NCBI GenBank assembly: GCA_963800705.1
Contig: CAWDBV010000005.1
Location: 248,001 to 312,000, forward strand
Reading direction: 5' to 3'
From: CAWDBV01 sp963800705
GTDB taxonomy: Bacteria > Actinomycetota > Thermoleophilia > Solirubrobacterales > 70-9
Length of the DNA stretch: 64,000 nt
How positions within the stretch are numbered: position 1 is the first letter of the stretch; each line of letters opens with the position of its first letter. Below are positions 1 through 8,645 of the stretch, piece by piece. Below the pieces are notes generated by a model. It was not told the DNA's origin. It saw nothing but the letters and a program-made list of their open reading frames with translations, and searched no databases. The position numbers were made by a program, and so were the translations under genes.

Positions 1-1
1 G

Positions 2-526
2 CAGCCGCGCGGCGACGAGCCCGCCACGGTCCGCGACCGGGCGCTGCTCGAGCTCATGTACGCATCGGGGCTTCGCGCCTCGGAGACGATCGGGCTTGAG
101 GTCGGCGACGTCGACTTGAAGCGCGGCATGCTGAGGGCGCAGGGCAAGGGCTCGAAGGAGCGCGTCGTGCCGGTCGGGGCGAAGGCGACCGCGGCGGTCT
201 CGGTCTACCTGCATGGGGCGCGGCCGAAGCTCGTCCGCGGGGCGGCCGAGCCGCACCTGTTCCTCAACTTCCGCGGCGGGCCGCTCTCGCGTCAGGGGCT
301 GTACAAGATCGTCCAGCGCCACGCGAAGAGCGCGGGGCTCGCCGAGAAGATGAGTCCGCACACGCTGCGACACAGCTTCGCCACGCATCTGCTCTCCGGG
401 GGCTGCGACCTGCGATCGGTGCAGGAGATGCTCGGCCACGCTGACATCTCGACCACACAGCTCTACACCCACGTCTCCGGCGAGGACCTGAAGCGGGCCT
501 ACTTCGAGGCCCACCCCAGAGCCTGA
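2..526 (+). CDS. Tyrosine recombinase XerC/XerD, C-terminal part (cut by window start)
   Basis: C-terminal catalytic domain of a tyrosine recombinase; the N-terminal core-binding domain lies outside the window. The reading frame is open from base 2. The catalytic residues are visible in order: Arg in ASGLRASE, the HTLRHSFATHLL box with His and Arg, the GH of MLGHADISTTQLYTHV, and the nucleophile Tyr in that last block. The family resolves chromosome dimers at dif by strand exchange with a partner Xer protein. The compact C-terminus and housekeeping neighbours (mutM, recO) favour chromosomal XerC/D over a phage integrase, but the two Xer types cannot be told apart from this fragment. Confidence 0.9.
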   Translation, partial: QPRGDEPATVRDRALLELMYASGLRASETIGLEVGDVDLKRGMLRAQGKGSKERVVPVGAKATAAVSVYLHGARPKLVRGAAEPHLFLNFRGGPLSRQGLYKIVQRHAKSAGLAEKMSPHTLRHSFATHLLSGGCDLRSVQEMLGHADISTTQLYTHVSGEDLKRAYFEAHPRA

Positions 527-537
527 CTGACATTTAC

Positions 538-574
538 CTGCCACCTCCTCGCGCTTCGCGCTGCGGGGGTGCAG
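538..574. repeat. Dispersed hairpin repeat, copy 1
   Basis: Inverted repeat with outer arms CTGC-CACC and GGTGCAG around a C-rich/G-rich stem and an apical GCGCTTCGCGC hairpin. It is related to copies at 10014, 26033, 46403 and 61800. It begins 11 bases after the xerC/D stop. The 5' arm carries one bulged C, as in the 26 kb copy. There is no T-run, so it is not a standard intrinsic terminator. Confidence 0.75.
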
Positions 575-599
575 GGGGTCTTTCCGTAATCTCCGGGCG

Positions 600-1139
600 G
601 TGAAGAGGGCCGCCGCGATAGCCGCCTGCCTCGCGCTCGCCGGTTGCGGCAGCGAGGGGATTGAGATCGAGGGCGATGGCGAGACCGAATCCCCGGCCGG
701 CTTCCAGCAGTACATCTCCCCCGATGGGGGGACGGTGACGTTCCCGTTCCCGACCAACTGGGCGGCGATCACCCGCCAGCCGCCCGGTGCGATCACGATT
801 GCCTCGGGCGGGGCGTCGGTGACCCTCTGGGTCTACACCCAGAACGCGATCAAGGGCGGCGTCGAGCAGGCCCGCCGGCGGCTGGTCGACTCGCTCCAGC
901 GCCGCGATCCCGGCTTCGAGCCGAGCAGCGACAAGGTGACGCGGATCAGCGGGCTACCGGCGGTCGAGATCCGCGGTTCCACCGAGATCTCGGGCCGCCC
1001 GGTCGAGGTCCGCAGCGTGCACATCTACGGCCCCGCGGGCGAGTACGTGTTCGATGCGCTCGCCGAACCCGCCGACTTCGCCCGCGCCGACGCCGAGGTC
1101 TTCGAGCCGCTGCTCGACGGTCTCAAGATCAAGGGTTAG
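600..1139 (+). CDS. Putative lipoprotein of unknown function
   Basis: A 179-residue protein starting at GTG. A short basic and hydrophobic leader ends in a lipobox (ALAGC, Cys16), so export and lipidation at the outer face of the membrane are predicted. After an acidic linker there is one compact domain of about 140 residues with alternating beta-type segments and no motif I can assign. Its stop is 8 bases before mutM, so co-transcription is likely. No catalytic residues were recognised and the function is unknown. Confidence 0.7.
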   Translation: MKRAAAIAACLALAGCGSEGIEIEGDGETESPAGFQQYISPDGGTVTFPFPTNWAAITRQPPGAITIASGGASVTLWVYTQNAIKGGVEQARRRLVDSLQRRDPGFEPSSDKVTRISGLPAVEIRGSTEISGRPVEVRSVHIYGPAGEYVFDALAEPADFARADAEVFEPLLDGLKIKG

Positions 1140-1146
1140 GTGGCTG

Positions 1147-2001
1147 ATGCCCGAGCTGCCTGAGGTCGAGACGATCCGCCGGCAGCTCGAGCCGGAGCTC
1201 AGCGGGCGGCGGATCGAGTCGGTCGAGGTGCTCGACGAGCGCTTCACTCGGCCGCTGAAGCCGGACGCATTGGATTCGGTGGTGGGCCGAACGGTTGACT
1301 CCACTGACAGGCGCGGCAAGTACCTGCTGCTCGGGCTCGAGGGCGGGCTGACGCTGATCATCCATCTGCGGATGACCGGGAACCTGGCAATCGGCGCCCG
1401 CGAGCCGAGTCCGCCGTACCTGCGCGCGGCGTTCGGGCTCGAGCGAGGGGAATGGCTCCTCTTTACTGACGCGCGGCGCTTCGGCCACGGCGAGCTGGTC
1501 GAGACAGCGGCGATCGAGGAGAGGTTCGGGGGCCGGGTCGGCGTCGAGCCGCTCTCCGGCGAATTCACCCCCGACCTGCTCGCCGAGCTCGCCGCGGATC
1601 GCCGCGCGCCGCTGAAGTCGTTCCTGCTCGCTCAGCCGCTGGTCGCCGGGATCGGGAACATCTACGCCGACGAGGCCCTGCACCGCGCCAAGCTGCACCC
1701 GCTCTCGCCGGCCGGCTCGATGAAGCCCGAGCACGCCGAGGCGCTCCGCGACGGGATCGTCGCGACGCTCGAGGCCGGGCTCGACAACGGCGGCGCGAGC
1801 ATCGACGACTACCGCGACGCGCGCGGCGAGGAGGGCTCGATGCAGGACGAGTTCCTCGTCCACCGCCGCGAGGGCGAGCCGTGCCCGCGCTGCAACACTG
1901 CGATCGTCCGGATCGTGGTCACCGGGCGATCGACCTACTACTGCCCCTCGTGCCAGGTGCGGCTGCGCAAGCGCCCGCGTCGGAGGAAGGCGCGGCGGTG
2001 A
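1147..2001 (+). CDS. mutM: Formamidopyrimidine-DNA glycosylase
   Basis: Bifunctional base-excision-repair enzyme that removes oxidised purines such as 8-oxoguanine and nicks abasic sites. The start is fixed by the mandatory N-terminus M-PELPEVETI: after Met removal Pro is the catalytic imine-forming residue and the next Glu is also required. GKYLLL carries the conserved Lys. The C-terminal zinc finger has four cysteines, CPRC and CPSC, at about residues 246-268. The length of 284 residues is usual for the family. Longer in-frame starts upstream would bury the catalytic Pro and are rejected. The stop overlaps the next gene's GTG (GTGA). Confidence 0.97.
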   Translation: MPELPEVETIRRQLEPELSGRRIESVEVLDERFTRPLKPDALDSVVGRTVDSTDRRGKYLLLGLEGGLTLIIHLRMTGNLAIGAREPSPPYLRAAFGLERGEWLLFTDARRFGHGELVETAAIEERFGGRVGVEPLSGEFTPDLLAELAADRRAPLKSFLLAQPLVAGIGNIYADEALHRAKLHPLSPAGSMKPEHAEALRDGIVATLEAGLDNGGASIDDYRDARGEEGSMQDEFLVHRREGEPCPRCNTAIVRIVVTGRSTYYCPSCQVRLRKRPRRRKARR

Positions 2002-2936
2002 GCGCGGCTGAGCTCCCGGACGGATTCGAGGTCGGCCACTGGAGCGATCCCGAGGCGATGACCGGATGCACGGTGATCCTGGCGCCGCCGGGATCGCGGG
2101 GCGGCGTCTGCGTGCAGGGCGGCGGCCCGGGGACGCGAGAGACCGACGCGCTCGACCCCGGCGCCAATTCAGAGCAGGCGACCGCGGTGCTGTTCGCCGG
2201 CGGCAGCGCGTTCGGGCTCGCGGCGGCCGACGGGGTGGTGCGCTGGTGCGAGCAGAACGAACGCGGCTACGCGACGCCGAGCGGGCTGGTGCCGATTGTG
2301 CCTGCGGCGGTGATCTACGACCTTGCGAGCGGCCGCCCCGATGTGCGGCCCGGGCCCGAGGACGGCTACGCGGCGTGCGAGGCGGCCGGGGCGGAGTTGG
2401 AGCGCGGCGCGGTCGGTGCCGGCACCGGCGCCATGGTCGGCAAGCTGATGGGGAGGGAGCGGGGCTCGCGCGGCGGGGTCGGGGTCGCGAGCCTCGAGAC
2501 CGGAACCGGCGCCGCGGTCGGGGTGATCGTGGTCGTGAACGCGGTCGGCGACGTGATCGGAGAGGACGGCGGGGTGCTCGCCGGCATCCAGGCGGCCGAG
2601 GGCGAGGGGGAGGCGCCGCGCAGCGCCGAAGCGATGCTGGCGCTCGGCGAGATGCCCACCCTGGCCCCGAAGCGAAACTCGACCCTCGCCTGCGTCTGTA
2701 CCGACGCGGCGCTCGACAAGCGCGAGTGCTCGATCGTCGCCCGGATGGCGGTCGCGGGGATGGCGCGCGCCATCGACCCGGTATTCACGCCCTTCGACGG
2801 CGACGTCGCTTTCTGCCTCGCCTCGGGCGCGGTCCAGACCGGCGGCCACTCCGACCCGCGCGGGTTCGAGATCGCGCAGATCGGTGTCGCGGCGGCGAGT
2901 GCTACCGCCGCCGCGATCCGCGAGGCCGTCCGCTAG
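1998..2936 (+). CDS. P1-family (S58, DmpA-like) self-processing aminopeptidase
   Basis: A 312-residue member of the DmpA/ThnT N-terminal-nucleophile family, which cleaves itself into two chains and then acts as an aminopeptidase, amidase or esterase. The motif KRNSTLACVCTDA holds the likely self-cleavage bond Asn227-Ser228, with Ser228 as new N-terminal nucleophile. Upstream are the glycine-rich GGGPGTRETDAL and FAGGSAFGLAAADGV segments typical of the alpha chain. The GTG start overlaps the mutM stop (GTGA), which supports coupled translation. The substrate cannot be read from sequence. Confidence 0.9.
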   Translation: MSAAELPDGFEVGHWSDPEAMTGCTVILAPPGSRGGVCVQGGGPGTRETDALDPGANSEQATAVLFAGGSAFGLAAADGVVRWCEQNERGYATPSGLVPIVPAAVIYDLASGRPDVRPGPEDGYAACEAAGAELERGAVGAGTGAMVGKLMGRERGSRGGVGVASLETGTGAAVGVIVVVNAVGDVIGEDGGVLAGIQAAEGEGEAPRSAEAMLALGEMPTLAPKRNSTLACVCTDAALDKRECSIVARMAVAGMARAIDPVFTPFDGDVAFCLASGAVQTGGHSDPRGFEIAQIGVAAASATAAAIREAVR

Positions 2937-2954
2937 CCGGTTCAGAGTGGAGGG

Positions 2955-3677
2955 GTGCCGGGCACCCTGAAGACAGAGGCCGTCGTGCTGCGCTCGATTC
3001 GCTACGGAGAAGCGGATCGGATCGTCCATCTGTATACGAAGTCGCGGGGCCGGCTGGGGGCGATCGCGAAGGGGTCGCGTCGCGCCAAGTCGAGGTTCGG
3101 CGGACGGCTGGAGCCGTTCTTCCGGCTCGACCTGATGCTGCACATCGGGCGCGGCGAGCTCGCCACGGTCACCGGCGCCTCGACCGTCGAGGGCTATCCG
3201 GAGCTGCGCTCGAGCGCGGCGCGAATCGGCGCCGCGGCGCGTGCCTGCGATGCGGTTCTGCGGCTGCTCGACTCCGCGGAGCCGAACCGGGCCGCCTACA
3301 ACCTGCTCTGCAGCTATCTCGATCTGCTCGACGGGCCCGATGGCGAGGCCGCCGCCGAGCCGCGCGGCGCTCTCGCCTTCCGCGCCAAGCTCGCGCTCGC
3401 GGCGGGGTTCGCGCCCGAGCTCGGCAGCTGCGCGCGCTGCGGGGAGGCTGATCACCTGAGCGGCTTCTCGGGGGCGGCGGGGGGCGTGGTCTGCACGAGC
3501 TGCGAGGGCGAGGCGTTCCCGCTCTCGGCCGAGGCGCACGGCTTCCTGGTCGAGGCGCTCGGGGAGCCGCTCGCCAATGCACCCGAGGCGCCGCCGGCGG
3601 CGCTCAGCCAGGCCGAGCGGGCGATCGGAGAGACGCTCGAGCACCACGCGCACGTGCGGCTGCGCGCGGCGGCCTAG
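2955..3677 (+). CDS. recO: DNA repair protein RecO
   Basis: Recombination mediator that works with RecR to load RecA onto SSB-coated single-stranded DNA. The N-terminal OB-fold begins PGTLKTEAVVLRSIRYGEAD, the usual RecO opening. The C-terminal half has a four-cysteine zinc site (CARCG and CTSCEG, about residues 159-182). The length of 240 residues is normal. The start is GTG, preceded by the SD-like AGAGTGGAGGGGT. It follows the P1 peptidase by 18 bases on the same strand and converges with the SDR gene. Confidence 0.95.
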   Translation: MPGTLKTEAVVLRSIRYGEADRIVHLYTKSRGRLGAIAKGSRRAKSRFGGRLEPFFRLDLMLHIGRGELATVTGASTVEGYPELRSSAARIGAAARACDAVLRLLDSAEPNRAAYNLLCSYLDLLDGPDGEAAAEPRGALAFRAKLALAAGFAPELGSCARCGEADHLSGFSGAAGGVVCTSCEGEAFPLSAEAHGFLVEALGEPLANAPEAPPAALSQAERAIGETLEHHAHVRLRAAA

Positions 3678-3686
3678 TCCCGGGGG

Positions 3687-4445
3687 TTAGTTCTCGGGCC
3701 TGTAGATGCGCTCCGCGACGCGCAGGGCGACGCCGCGCGGCCCGACGCTCGAAGCGCGCATGAACCAGCGAAAGCGGGTGCCGGGGAGCAGCGAGCGCTG
3801 CCCCTTGTCGTAAGCGTCCAATGCCTCCGAAACGACTTGCGGCGCCTCGATCACGCCGGGGATCCCGGGCGGAACCTCGCCCCCCGGCGTGCCGGCCACG
3901 GCCTGCCACTCGGTGGGGACGGGTCCCGGGTTGACGGCCAGCGCCTTGACGCCGGTGCCCTTCAGCTCCATGTGGAGGGCGTCGGTGAGGTTGAGGGCGA
4001 ATGCCTTGCTGGCGGCATAGGTCGCCTCATAGGGAAGGGGTTGCATGCCGGCCGAGGAAGCGATCGTGATCACGCCGCCGCGCCCGCGCTCGATCATCGC
4101 CGGGAGGAAGGCGCGGGTGAGGACGACGACCGCCTCGCAGTTGAGGCGCACCATCTCGGCGAGCCGCTCGGCGTCGGTCTCCCAGAAGCGGCCGCGGAGC
4201 CCGAAGCCGGCATTGTTGATCAGAAGGTCGACGTCGGCTTTGACCTTGCCGGGAAGCGATGCCGCGTCCTTGCCGAGATCGCACTCGATCACCTCGGCCT
4301 TCGTCTGCAGCTCGGAGGCGAGCTTCTCCATCCGGTCCTTACGGCGCGCGACGAGGATCGTCTCGTAGCCGCGCTCGGAGAGCTGGCGCGCGAACTCCTC
4401 ACCGATCCCCGATGACGCCCCGGTGATCAAAGCCGTTTCTGCCAC
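3687..4445 (-). CDS. Short-chain dehydrogenase/reductase
   Basis: Classical SDR with a Rossmann fold. It has the nucleotide-binding TGASSGIG at the very N-terminus, NNAG in the middle, catalytic Ser in IASSAG, and the YAASK Tyr/Lys pair. The GTG at 4445 gives M-AETALITGASSGIG, which fits the family. Further GTGs at 4454 and 4478 would add up to 11 residues. The C-terminal part has an APQVVSEALDAYDKGQRSLLPG segment common in uncharacterised actinobacterial SDRs. The substrate is unknown. It is divergent from dgt, with which it shares a very short promoter region. Confidence 0.88.
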   Translation of the reverse strand: MAETALITGASSGIGEEFARQLSERGYETILVARRKDRMEKLASELQTKAEVIECDLGKDAASLPGKVKADVDLLINNAGFGLRGRFWETDAERLAEMVRLNCEAVVVLTRAFLPAMIERGRGGVITIASSAGMQPLPYEATYAASKAFALNLTDALHMELKGTGVKALAVNPGPVPTEWQAVAGTPGGEVPPGIPGVIEAPQVVSEALDAYDKGQRSLLPGTRFRWFMRASSVGPRGVALRVAERIYRPEN

Positions 4446-4481
4446 GCCGCGCACCCTATTAGGATCGACTGGAGGCACGCC

Positions 4482-5519
4482 ACGACGAGTACCGAGACAA
4501 GCACCCGCCAGATCGGCCCCGAGGCCCCGTTAGAGGACCGCGTTCGCGCCTGGGAGGAGGCCTTCCTGTGGGAGCCGGCGACGCCGTCGTATCCCGCCCG
4601 CCGCCGCGAGCCCGAGCCCGACAGCCCGGTGCGGACGCCGTTCCAGCGCGACCGCGACCGGATCGTGCACTCGAAGGCGTTCCGGCGGCTGAAGCACAAG
4701 ACCCAGGTTTTCATCGCGCCGGAGGGCGACCACTACCGGACCCGGCTCACCCACACGCTCGAGGCCTGCGGGATCTCGCGGACCGTGGCGCGGGCGCTTG
4801 GCTTGAACGAGGACCTGACCGAGGCGATCGGGCTCGGGCACGACCTCGGGCACCCGCCGTTCGGGCACATCGGCGAGGAGGTGCTCGACGAGGCGCTGCG
4901 CGAGCACGGCCGCCGCTTCCGCCACAACGAGCACTCGCTGCGGATGGTCGACTCGCTCGAGCGCGAGGGAAGCGGGCTCAACCTGACCGAGCAGGTGCGG
5001 GACGGGATCCTCAATCACACAGGGCCCACGAAGCCGGAGACGCTGGAGGGCAAGGTCGTGCGGATCGTCGACCGCGTCGCGTACATCAACCACGACATTG
5101 ACGACGCGGTGCGGGCCAGGATCCTTTCCGAGTCCGATCTGCCGGCGGATGAGATCGAGCTGCTCGGGCCGACCGGGTCCGCGCGCATCGACACGCTCGT
5201 CATCGACATGGTCGAGGCCTCGCGCGAGGCGGGCGACATCGCGCAGACCGAGGAGGTCGGCGACGCGATGCTGCGGCTGCGCAAGTTCATGTTCGACCGC
5301 GTCTATCTCGGGCCCGAGGCGCGCGGCGAGCACGAGCGGGCCCGGCTGACGCTGCGCGGGCTCTTCGACCACTTCATGGCGCACCCCGAGGACGTCCCGG
5401 AGACGGCGCCGGACGCCGACGAGCTGCAGCGGGTGACCGACTACCTGGCGGGGATGACCGACCGGTACTGCATCGCGCAGTTCAGGCGGCTGGCGCTGCC
5501 CGAGGAGTCGAAGCTGTGA
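4482..5519 (+). CDS. dgt: Deoxyguanosinetriphosphate triphosphohydrolase-like protein, apparent ACG start
   Basis: HD-domain phosphohydrolase that splits dNTPs into deoxynucleoside and triphosphate. Metal ligands are visible: His in RTRLTHTLE, the GLGHDLGH pair, and a later Asp in IVDRVAYINHD. The segment RTPFQRDRDRIVHSKAFRRLKHKTQVF is the family hallmark. The only canonical start in frame is GTG 4629, right before that hallmark. However, about 49 codons of coding-like sequence (DRVRAWEEAFLWEPATPSYP) precede it, as in relatives. Upstream, TGGAGG lies 6 bases before ACG 4482, which is my chosen start. If the conservative GTG is used the gene is 4629-5519. The stop overlaps dnaG (GTGA). Confidence 0.85.
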   Translation, partial: TTSTETSTRQIGPEAPLEDRVRAWEEAFLWEPATPSYPARRREPEPDSPVRTPFQRDRDRIVHSKAFRRLKHKTQVFIAPEGDHYRTRLTHTLEACGISRTVARALGLNEDLTEAIGLGHDLGHPPFGHIGEEVLDEALREHGRRFRHNEHSLRMVDSLEREGSGLNLTEQVRDGILNHTGPTKPETLEGKVVRIVDRVAYINHDIDDAVRARILSESDLPADEIELLGPTGSARIDTLVIDMVEASREAGDIAQTEEVGDAMLRLRKFMFDRVYLGPEARGEHERARLTLRGLFDHFMAHPEDVPETAPDADELQRVTDYLAGMTDRYCIAQFRRLALPEESKL

Positions 5520-7276
5520 GCAAGTTCTCCGGGGACACGGTCGAGCGGGTGAAGGCGGCGGCCGACATCGTCGAGATCGTCTCGGCGTACACCGACCTGC
5601 GGCGGGCCGGAACCCGGTTCACCGGCCTCTGTCCTTTCCACGATGAGCGCACGCCCTCGTTCTCGGTCGACCCGCAGGAGAAGCTCTACTACTGCTTCGG
5701 CTGCGAAGCAGGGGGCGACGTGATCGGGTTCGTCCAGGAGAAGGAAGGGCTCGAGTTCCCGGACGCGGTCGAGTCGCTCGGAGAGCGGTTCGGGGTCGAA
5801 GTCGAGCGCGAGAGCGAGGACCCGCGCGCCGAGGCGGCGCGGCGACGGCGCGCGAAGCTGATCGAGCTGCTCGAACGGACCGCGGCCTTCTACGCCGGCT
5901 TCCTCTCCGATTCGGAGAAGGCGGCGCGGGCGCGGGAGTACCTCGAGGGCAGGGGCCTGGAGAGAACGACGTTGGAGGCGTTCGGGGTCGGGTTCGCGCC
6001 CAGCCCATGGGACACGGTGCTGGTGCGCGGGCAGCGGGCCGGGTTCTCGGTCGAGGACCTGCTCGGGGCGGGGCTGCTCAACCGCGGCGATCGCGGCAAC
6101 TACGACAAGTTCCGGGCCCGGATCATGTTCCCGATCCGCGACCAGCGCGGGCGCGCGATCGGATTCGGGGGGCGGGCCCTTTCGGCGGACGCGAAGCCGA
6201 AGTACATGAACTCGCCCGACGGCGACCTGTTCCACAAGAGCAAAGTGCTCTACGGGCTCGACCGGGCCCGGGGGCCGATCGCGAAGGCCGGGCGCGCGGT
6301 GGTGGTCGAGGGCTATACGGACGTGCTGGCGCTCCACCAGGCGGGAATCGAGGAGGCGGTGGCGGTGATGGGAACGGCGATCACGCCGGACCAGCTCGGG
6401 CTGCTCTCGGGGCTGGCGGAGGAGGTGATCCTGGCGCTCGACGCCGACAAGGCCGGGACCGAGGCGATGATCCGCGCCCAGCGTGTGGCTGCGGGGCGCG
6501 ACATGACGCTGCGGGTTGCAGCGATGCCGGAGGACGCCGACCCCGCTGACCTGATGCAGCGCGGGGAGGGGGAGCGCTTCGAGGGCCTGCTGCGAGAGGC
6601 CGTGGACCTGCCCGACTTCAGGGTGCAGACCACGCTCGCGCGCGCCGACCTCGACTCGGCGTCGGGGCGCGAGCGGGCGCTCGGCGAGGTGGCACCGGTG
6701 CTGGCGGCGATGGGGGAGACGGTCGGCCGCGACGAGCTCGTCCGCAAGGTGGCCTCGCGGCTCGATACCGAGCCGAGCCTTGTGTCGCGGAGGGTTGAGG
6801 CGGGCGCGGCGGCACCTTCCGGTGACAAGGCGGCGAGTGCGACCGCGCCTCCCGCTGCCGCCCCGGCCGCACCGAGCCCGCGCGAGCTGCGCGAGCGGGC
6901 GCTGCTCGAGATGTGCATCAAGGAGCCCGGAAGGGGGCGGGAGTTCATCGACCGGCTCAGCGACGAGCATCTCTCCTCGTCGCTTTCGAAGCGAACCGTG
7001 GAGTGGCTGCGGGGGCATCTCGATGATCCGATGGCCGGGCTGCCGCGCGATGACGAGGAGCTCGTCTCGCTCGTCACCCAGCTGGTGATGAGCGCCGAGC
7101 GCCAGCCCGCCTCGCCGGAGGCGATGGAGCTCAACTTCCTGCTGCTCGAGCAGCGCGCGCTAGAAGACCGGATCGCGGCCGCGCGCGAGCAGGGCGATCA
7201 CCCTGCCGTCCAGAAGCTCGGCAGCGAGCGCGCCGAGCTCCTCGCCCGGATCGCCGGCGCCGAACGGGCTGCCTAG
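5516..7276 (+). CDS. dnaG: DNA primase
   Basis: Synthesises RNA primers for replication together with DnaB helicase. The N-terminal zinc ribbon is C39-x2-H42-x17-C60-x2-C63 (CHC2). The RNA polymerase core includes RIMFPIRDQRGRAIGFGGR. The Toprim domain has VVVEGYTDVL (about 261) and LALDADKAG (about 306), whose Glu and Asp bind metal. A low-complexity Ala/Pro linker follows and then a helical C-terminal helicase-interaction region. The 586 residues are normal. The GTG start overlaps the dgt stop, so the pair should be co-translated. Confidence 0.97.
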   Translation: MSKFSGDTVERVKAAADIVEIVSAYTDLRRAGTRFTGLCPFHDERTPSFSVDPQEKLYYCFGCEAGGDVIGFVQEKEGLEFPDAVESLGERFGVEVERESEDPRAEAARRRRAKLIELLERTAAFYAGFLSDSEKAARAREYLEGRGLERTTLEAFGVGFAPSPWDTVLVRGQRAGFSVEDLLGAGLLNRGDRGNYDKFRARIMFPIRDQRGRAIGFGGRALSADAKPKYMNSPDGDLFHKSKVLYGLDRARGPIAKAGRAVVVEGYTDVLALHQAGIEEAVAVMGTAITPDQLGLLSGLAEEVILALDADKAGTEAMIRAQRVAAGRDMTLRVAAMPEDADPADLMQRGEGERFEGLLREAVDLPDFRVQTTLARADLDSASGRERALGEVAPVLAAMGETVGRDELVRKVASRLDTEPSLVSRRVEAGAAAPSGDKAASATAPPAAAPAAPSPRELRERALLEMCIKEPGRGREFIDRLSDEHLSSSLSKRTVEWLRGHLDDPMAGLPRDDEELVSLVTQLVMSAERQPASPEAMELNFLLLEQRALEDRIAAAREQGDHPAVQKLGSERAELLARIAGAERAA

Positions 7277-7309
7277 CGCCGGCGCGTCTCTCGGTACCCT
7301 TCCCGCAGA

Positions 7310-7381
7310 TCCGGGGTAGCTCAATGGTAGAGCGATCGGCTGTTAACCGATAGGTTGTCGGTTCGAGTCCGACCCCCGGAG
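7310..7381 (+). tRNA. tRNA-Asn (GTT)
   Basis: Complete cloverleaf. The acceptor arms TCCGGGG and CCCCGGA pair fully, with discriminator G. The D-arm is AGCTCAATGGTAGAGC, the anticodon loop CTGTTAA gives GTT, and the T-arm GTCGGTTCGAGTCCGAC is perfect. CCA is not encoded. It lies 33 bases after dnaG and faces a convergent glycosyltransferase. Confidence 0.97.
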
Positions 7382-7416
7382 CTACTTCGAGCCGGCCGCT
7401 GGCCGGCTCGTCGCGT

Positions 7417-8616
7417 TCAGGCCTGCGACGCGAACTTCTCGACTTCCTCGGCGCCTCGAACCGCCCCGTCATTCTCCGCGCTCCAGGCCGCGATCTCTCG
7501 GGCGCGGGCGGCGAAGGAGGGCTCGGCGAGGATGCGGCGCGAGGCCGTCCGCACCGACCGCGGCGAGAGCAGCCGCCGCGGCACCGAGAGCCCGGCGCCC
7601 GCCCACTGCACGCGCGCGCCGTTCTCGGCCATGTCACCGACCGCCGGGCAGCAGAGCACCGGCGCACCGGCGTCGAGCGCCCGCGCGACCGTCCCGTGCC
7701 CCCCGTGGCAGATCACCAGGTCGGCGAGCGGCATCAGCTGCGAATAGCTGAGCCACGGCTCGAGCACCGCGTTGGGGGGCACCTCGATCGGCTCCACCGG
7801 CCGGTGCTTGTTGGTCGTTGCCACCACCCGCACCGGCTCCTCGGCCAGCCCATCGAGCGTCGCCCGCAGCATCTCGCACTTCGGATCCTGCACCGTGCTC
7901 GGCGTGACAAGAACGAGTGGCTCGGAACCCTCAGGAACCTCGATCTCCTCCGAGGGGAGCTCGAAGAACATCGGCCCGGTCACCACCGCCCGCTCGGGCC
8001 AGCGCCGCGGGTACTCGAGCTGCGGGAAGGTCGCCACCAGCGAAAGCCCGGCGCTCGTGCCCGCGTCCATCCGGTCCACCGGCCCGAGCCCGAGGCTCTC
8101 TCGCGTCCTGTTCAGCTCCCGCAGCCCCTTCCGCATCCCGATCCCGACCAGCGGCAGCGGCAGCCGCCACGCCAGCCGCCCGAGCGGCGTCCGCGGCGGC
8201 TGGGCACCGATCGTGAACAGCGGCAGCCCCGGCTCCTGGACCGGATAGACGTGCGGGACCAGCGTCGCCCGCGGTACCCCGGCCATCTCGGCCGCCAGCT
8301 GCGGCGCCACCGTCAGCACGTCGCTGACAACGACGTCGGGACGGAAGTCGCTCATCAGCCCTTCCAGCGCCCTCGCCGCGTCGGCGACCGTCCGCCCCCG
8401 CGCGCTGTCGGCCGCCGGCGGCGGAAAGACCACGTACTCCTGCGCGGCGGTGAACTCGAGCCCCAGATCGGCGACCGGCGCCCGCCACTGCTCCCAGCTC
8501 TCGACCATCACCTCGTGGCCGCGCGCCTTCAGCGCCCGCGCCAGCGAGAAGGCAGGGAAGCAGTGCCCGGGATCCCCGAACGCCGCGACAAGCAGCCGCA
8601 ACCGATCTGTCACCAA
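7417..8616 (-). CDS. GT1-family (MGT/UGT-like) glycosyltransferase
   Basis: A 399-residue GT-B enzyme like macrolide and glycolipid glucosyl/rhamnosyltransferases. The N-terminal Rossmann domain opens LRLLVAAFGDPGHCFPAFSLARAL, with the acceptor-domain His in the GDPGHCFP loop. The C-terminal donor domain carries ICHGGHGTVARALDAGAPVLCCPAVGDMAENGARV, the sugar-nucleotide binding signature. It is a cytoplasmic enzyme that probably glycosylates a small hydrophobic acceptor. Acceptor and sugar are not inferable. It is divergent from the following hypothetical gene and GT2 pair. Confidence 0.88.
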   Translation of the reverse strand: MVTDRLRLLVAAFGDPGHCFPAFSLARALKARGHEVMVESWEQWRAPVADLGLEFTAAQEYVVFPPPAADSARGRTVADAARALEGLMSDFRPDVVVSDVLTVAPQLAAEMAGVPRATLVPHVYPVQEPGLPLFTIGAQPPRTPLGRLAWRLPLPLVGIGMRKGLRELNRTRESLGLGPVDRMDAGTSAGLSLVATFPQLEYPRRWPERAVVTGPMFFELPSEEIEVPEGSEPLVLVTPSTVQDPKCEMLRATLDGLAEEPVRVVATTNKHRPVEPIEVPPNAVLEPWLSYSQLMPLADLVICHGGHGTVARALDAGAPVLCCPAVGDMAENGARVQWAGAGLSVPRRLLSPRSVRTASRRILAEPSFAARAREIAAWSAENDGAVRGAEEVEKFASQA

Positions 8617-8645
8617 TCTCCACCCACCTGAGCCACCATTCTCGC

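Noticed and set aside
1054..1146. Longer start for mutM
   Set aside because: Would place residues before the obligatory N-terminal Met-Pro-Glu of the catalytic site.
2169..3653. Long minus-strand frame across the P1 peptidase and recO
   Set aside because: Shadow of two well-supported plus-strand genes; no conserved motif in its translation.
5441..7018. A 525-codon open frame antisense to dnaG, and many similar long antisense frames elsewhere
   Set aside because: High GC with few stops makes long shadow frames; composition is Arg/Leu/His-rich and no motif or SD is present, while the sense strand has clear dnaG.
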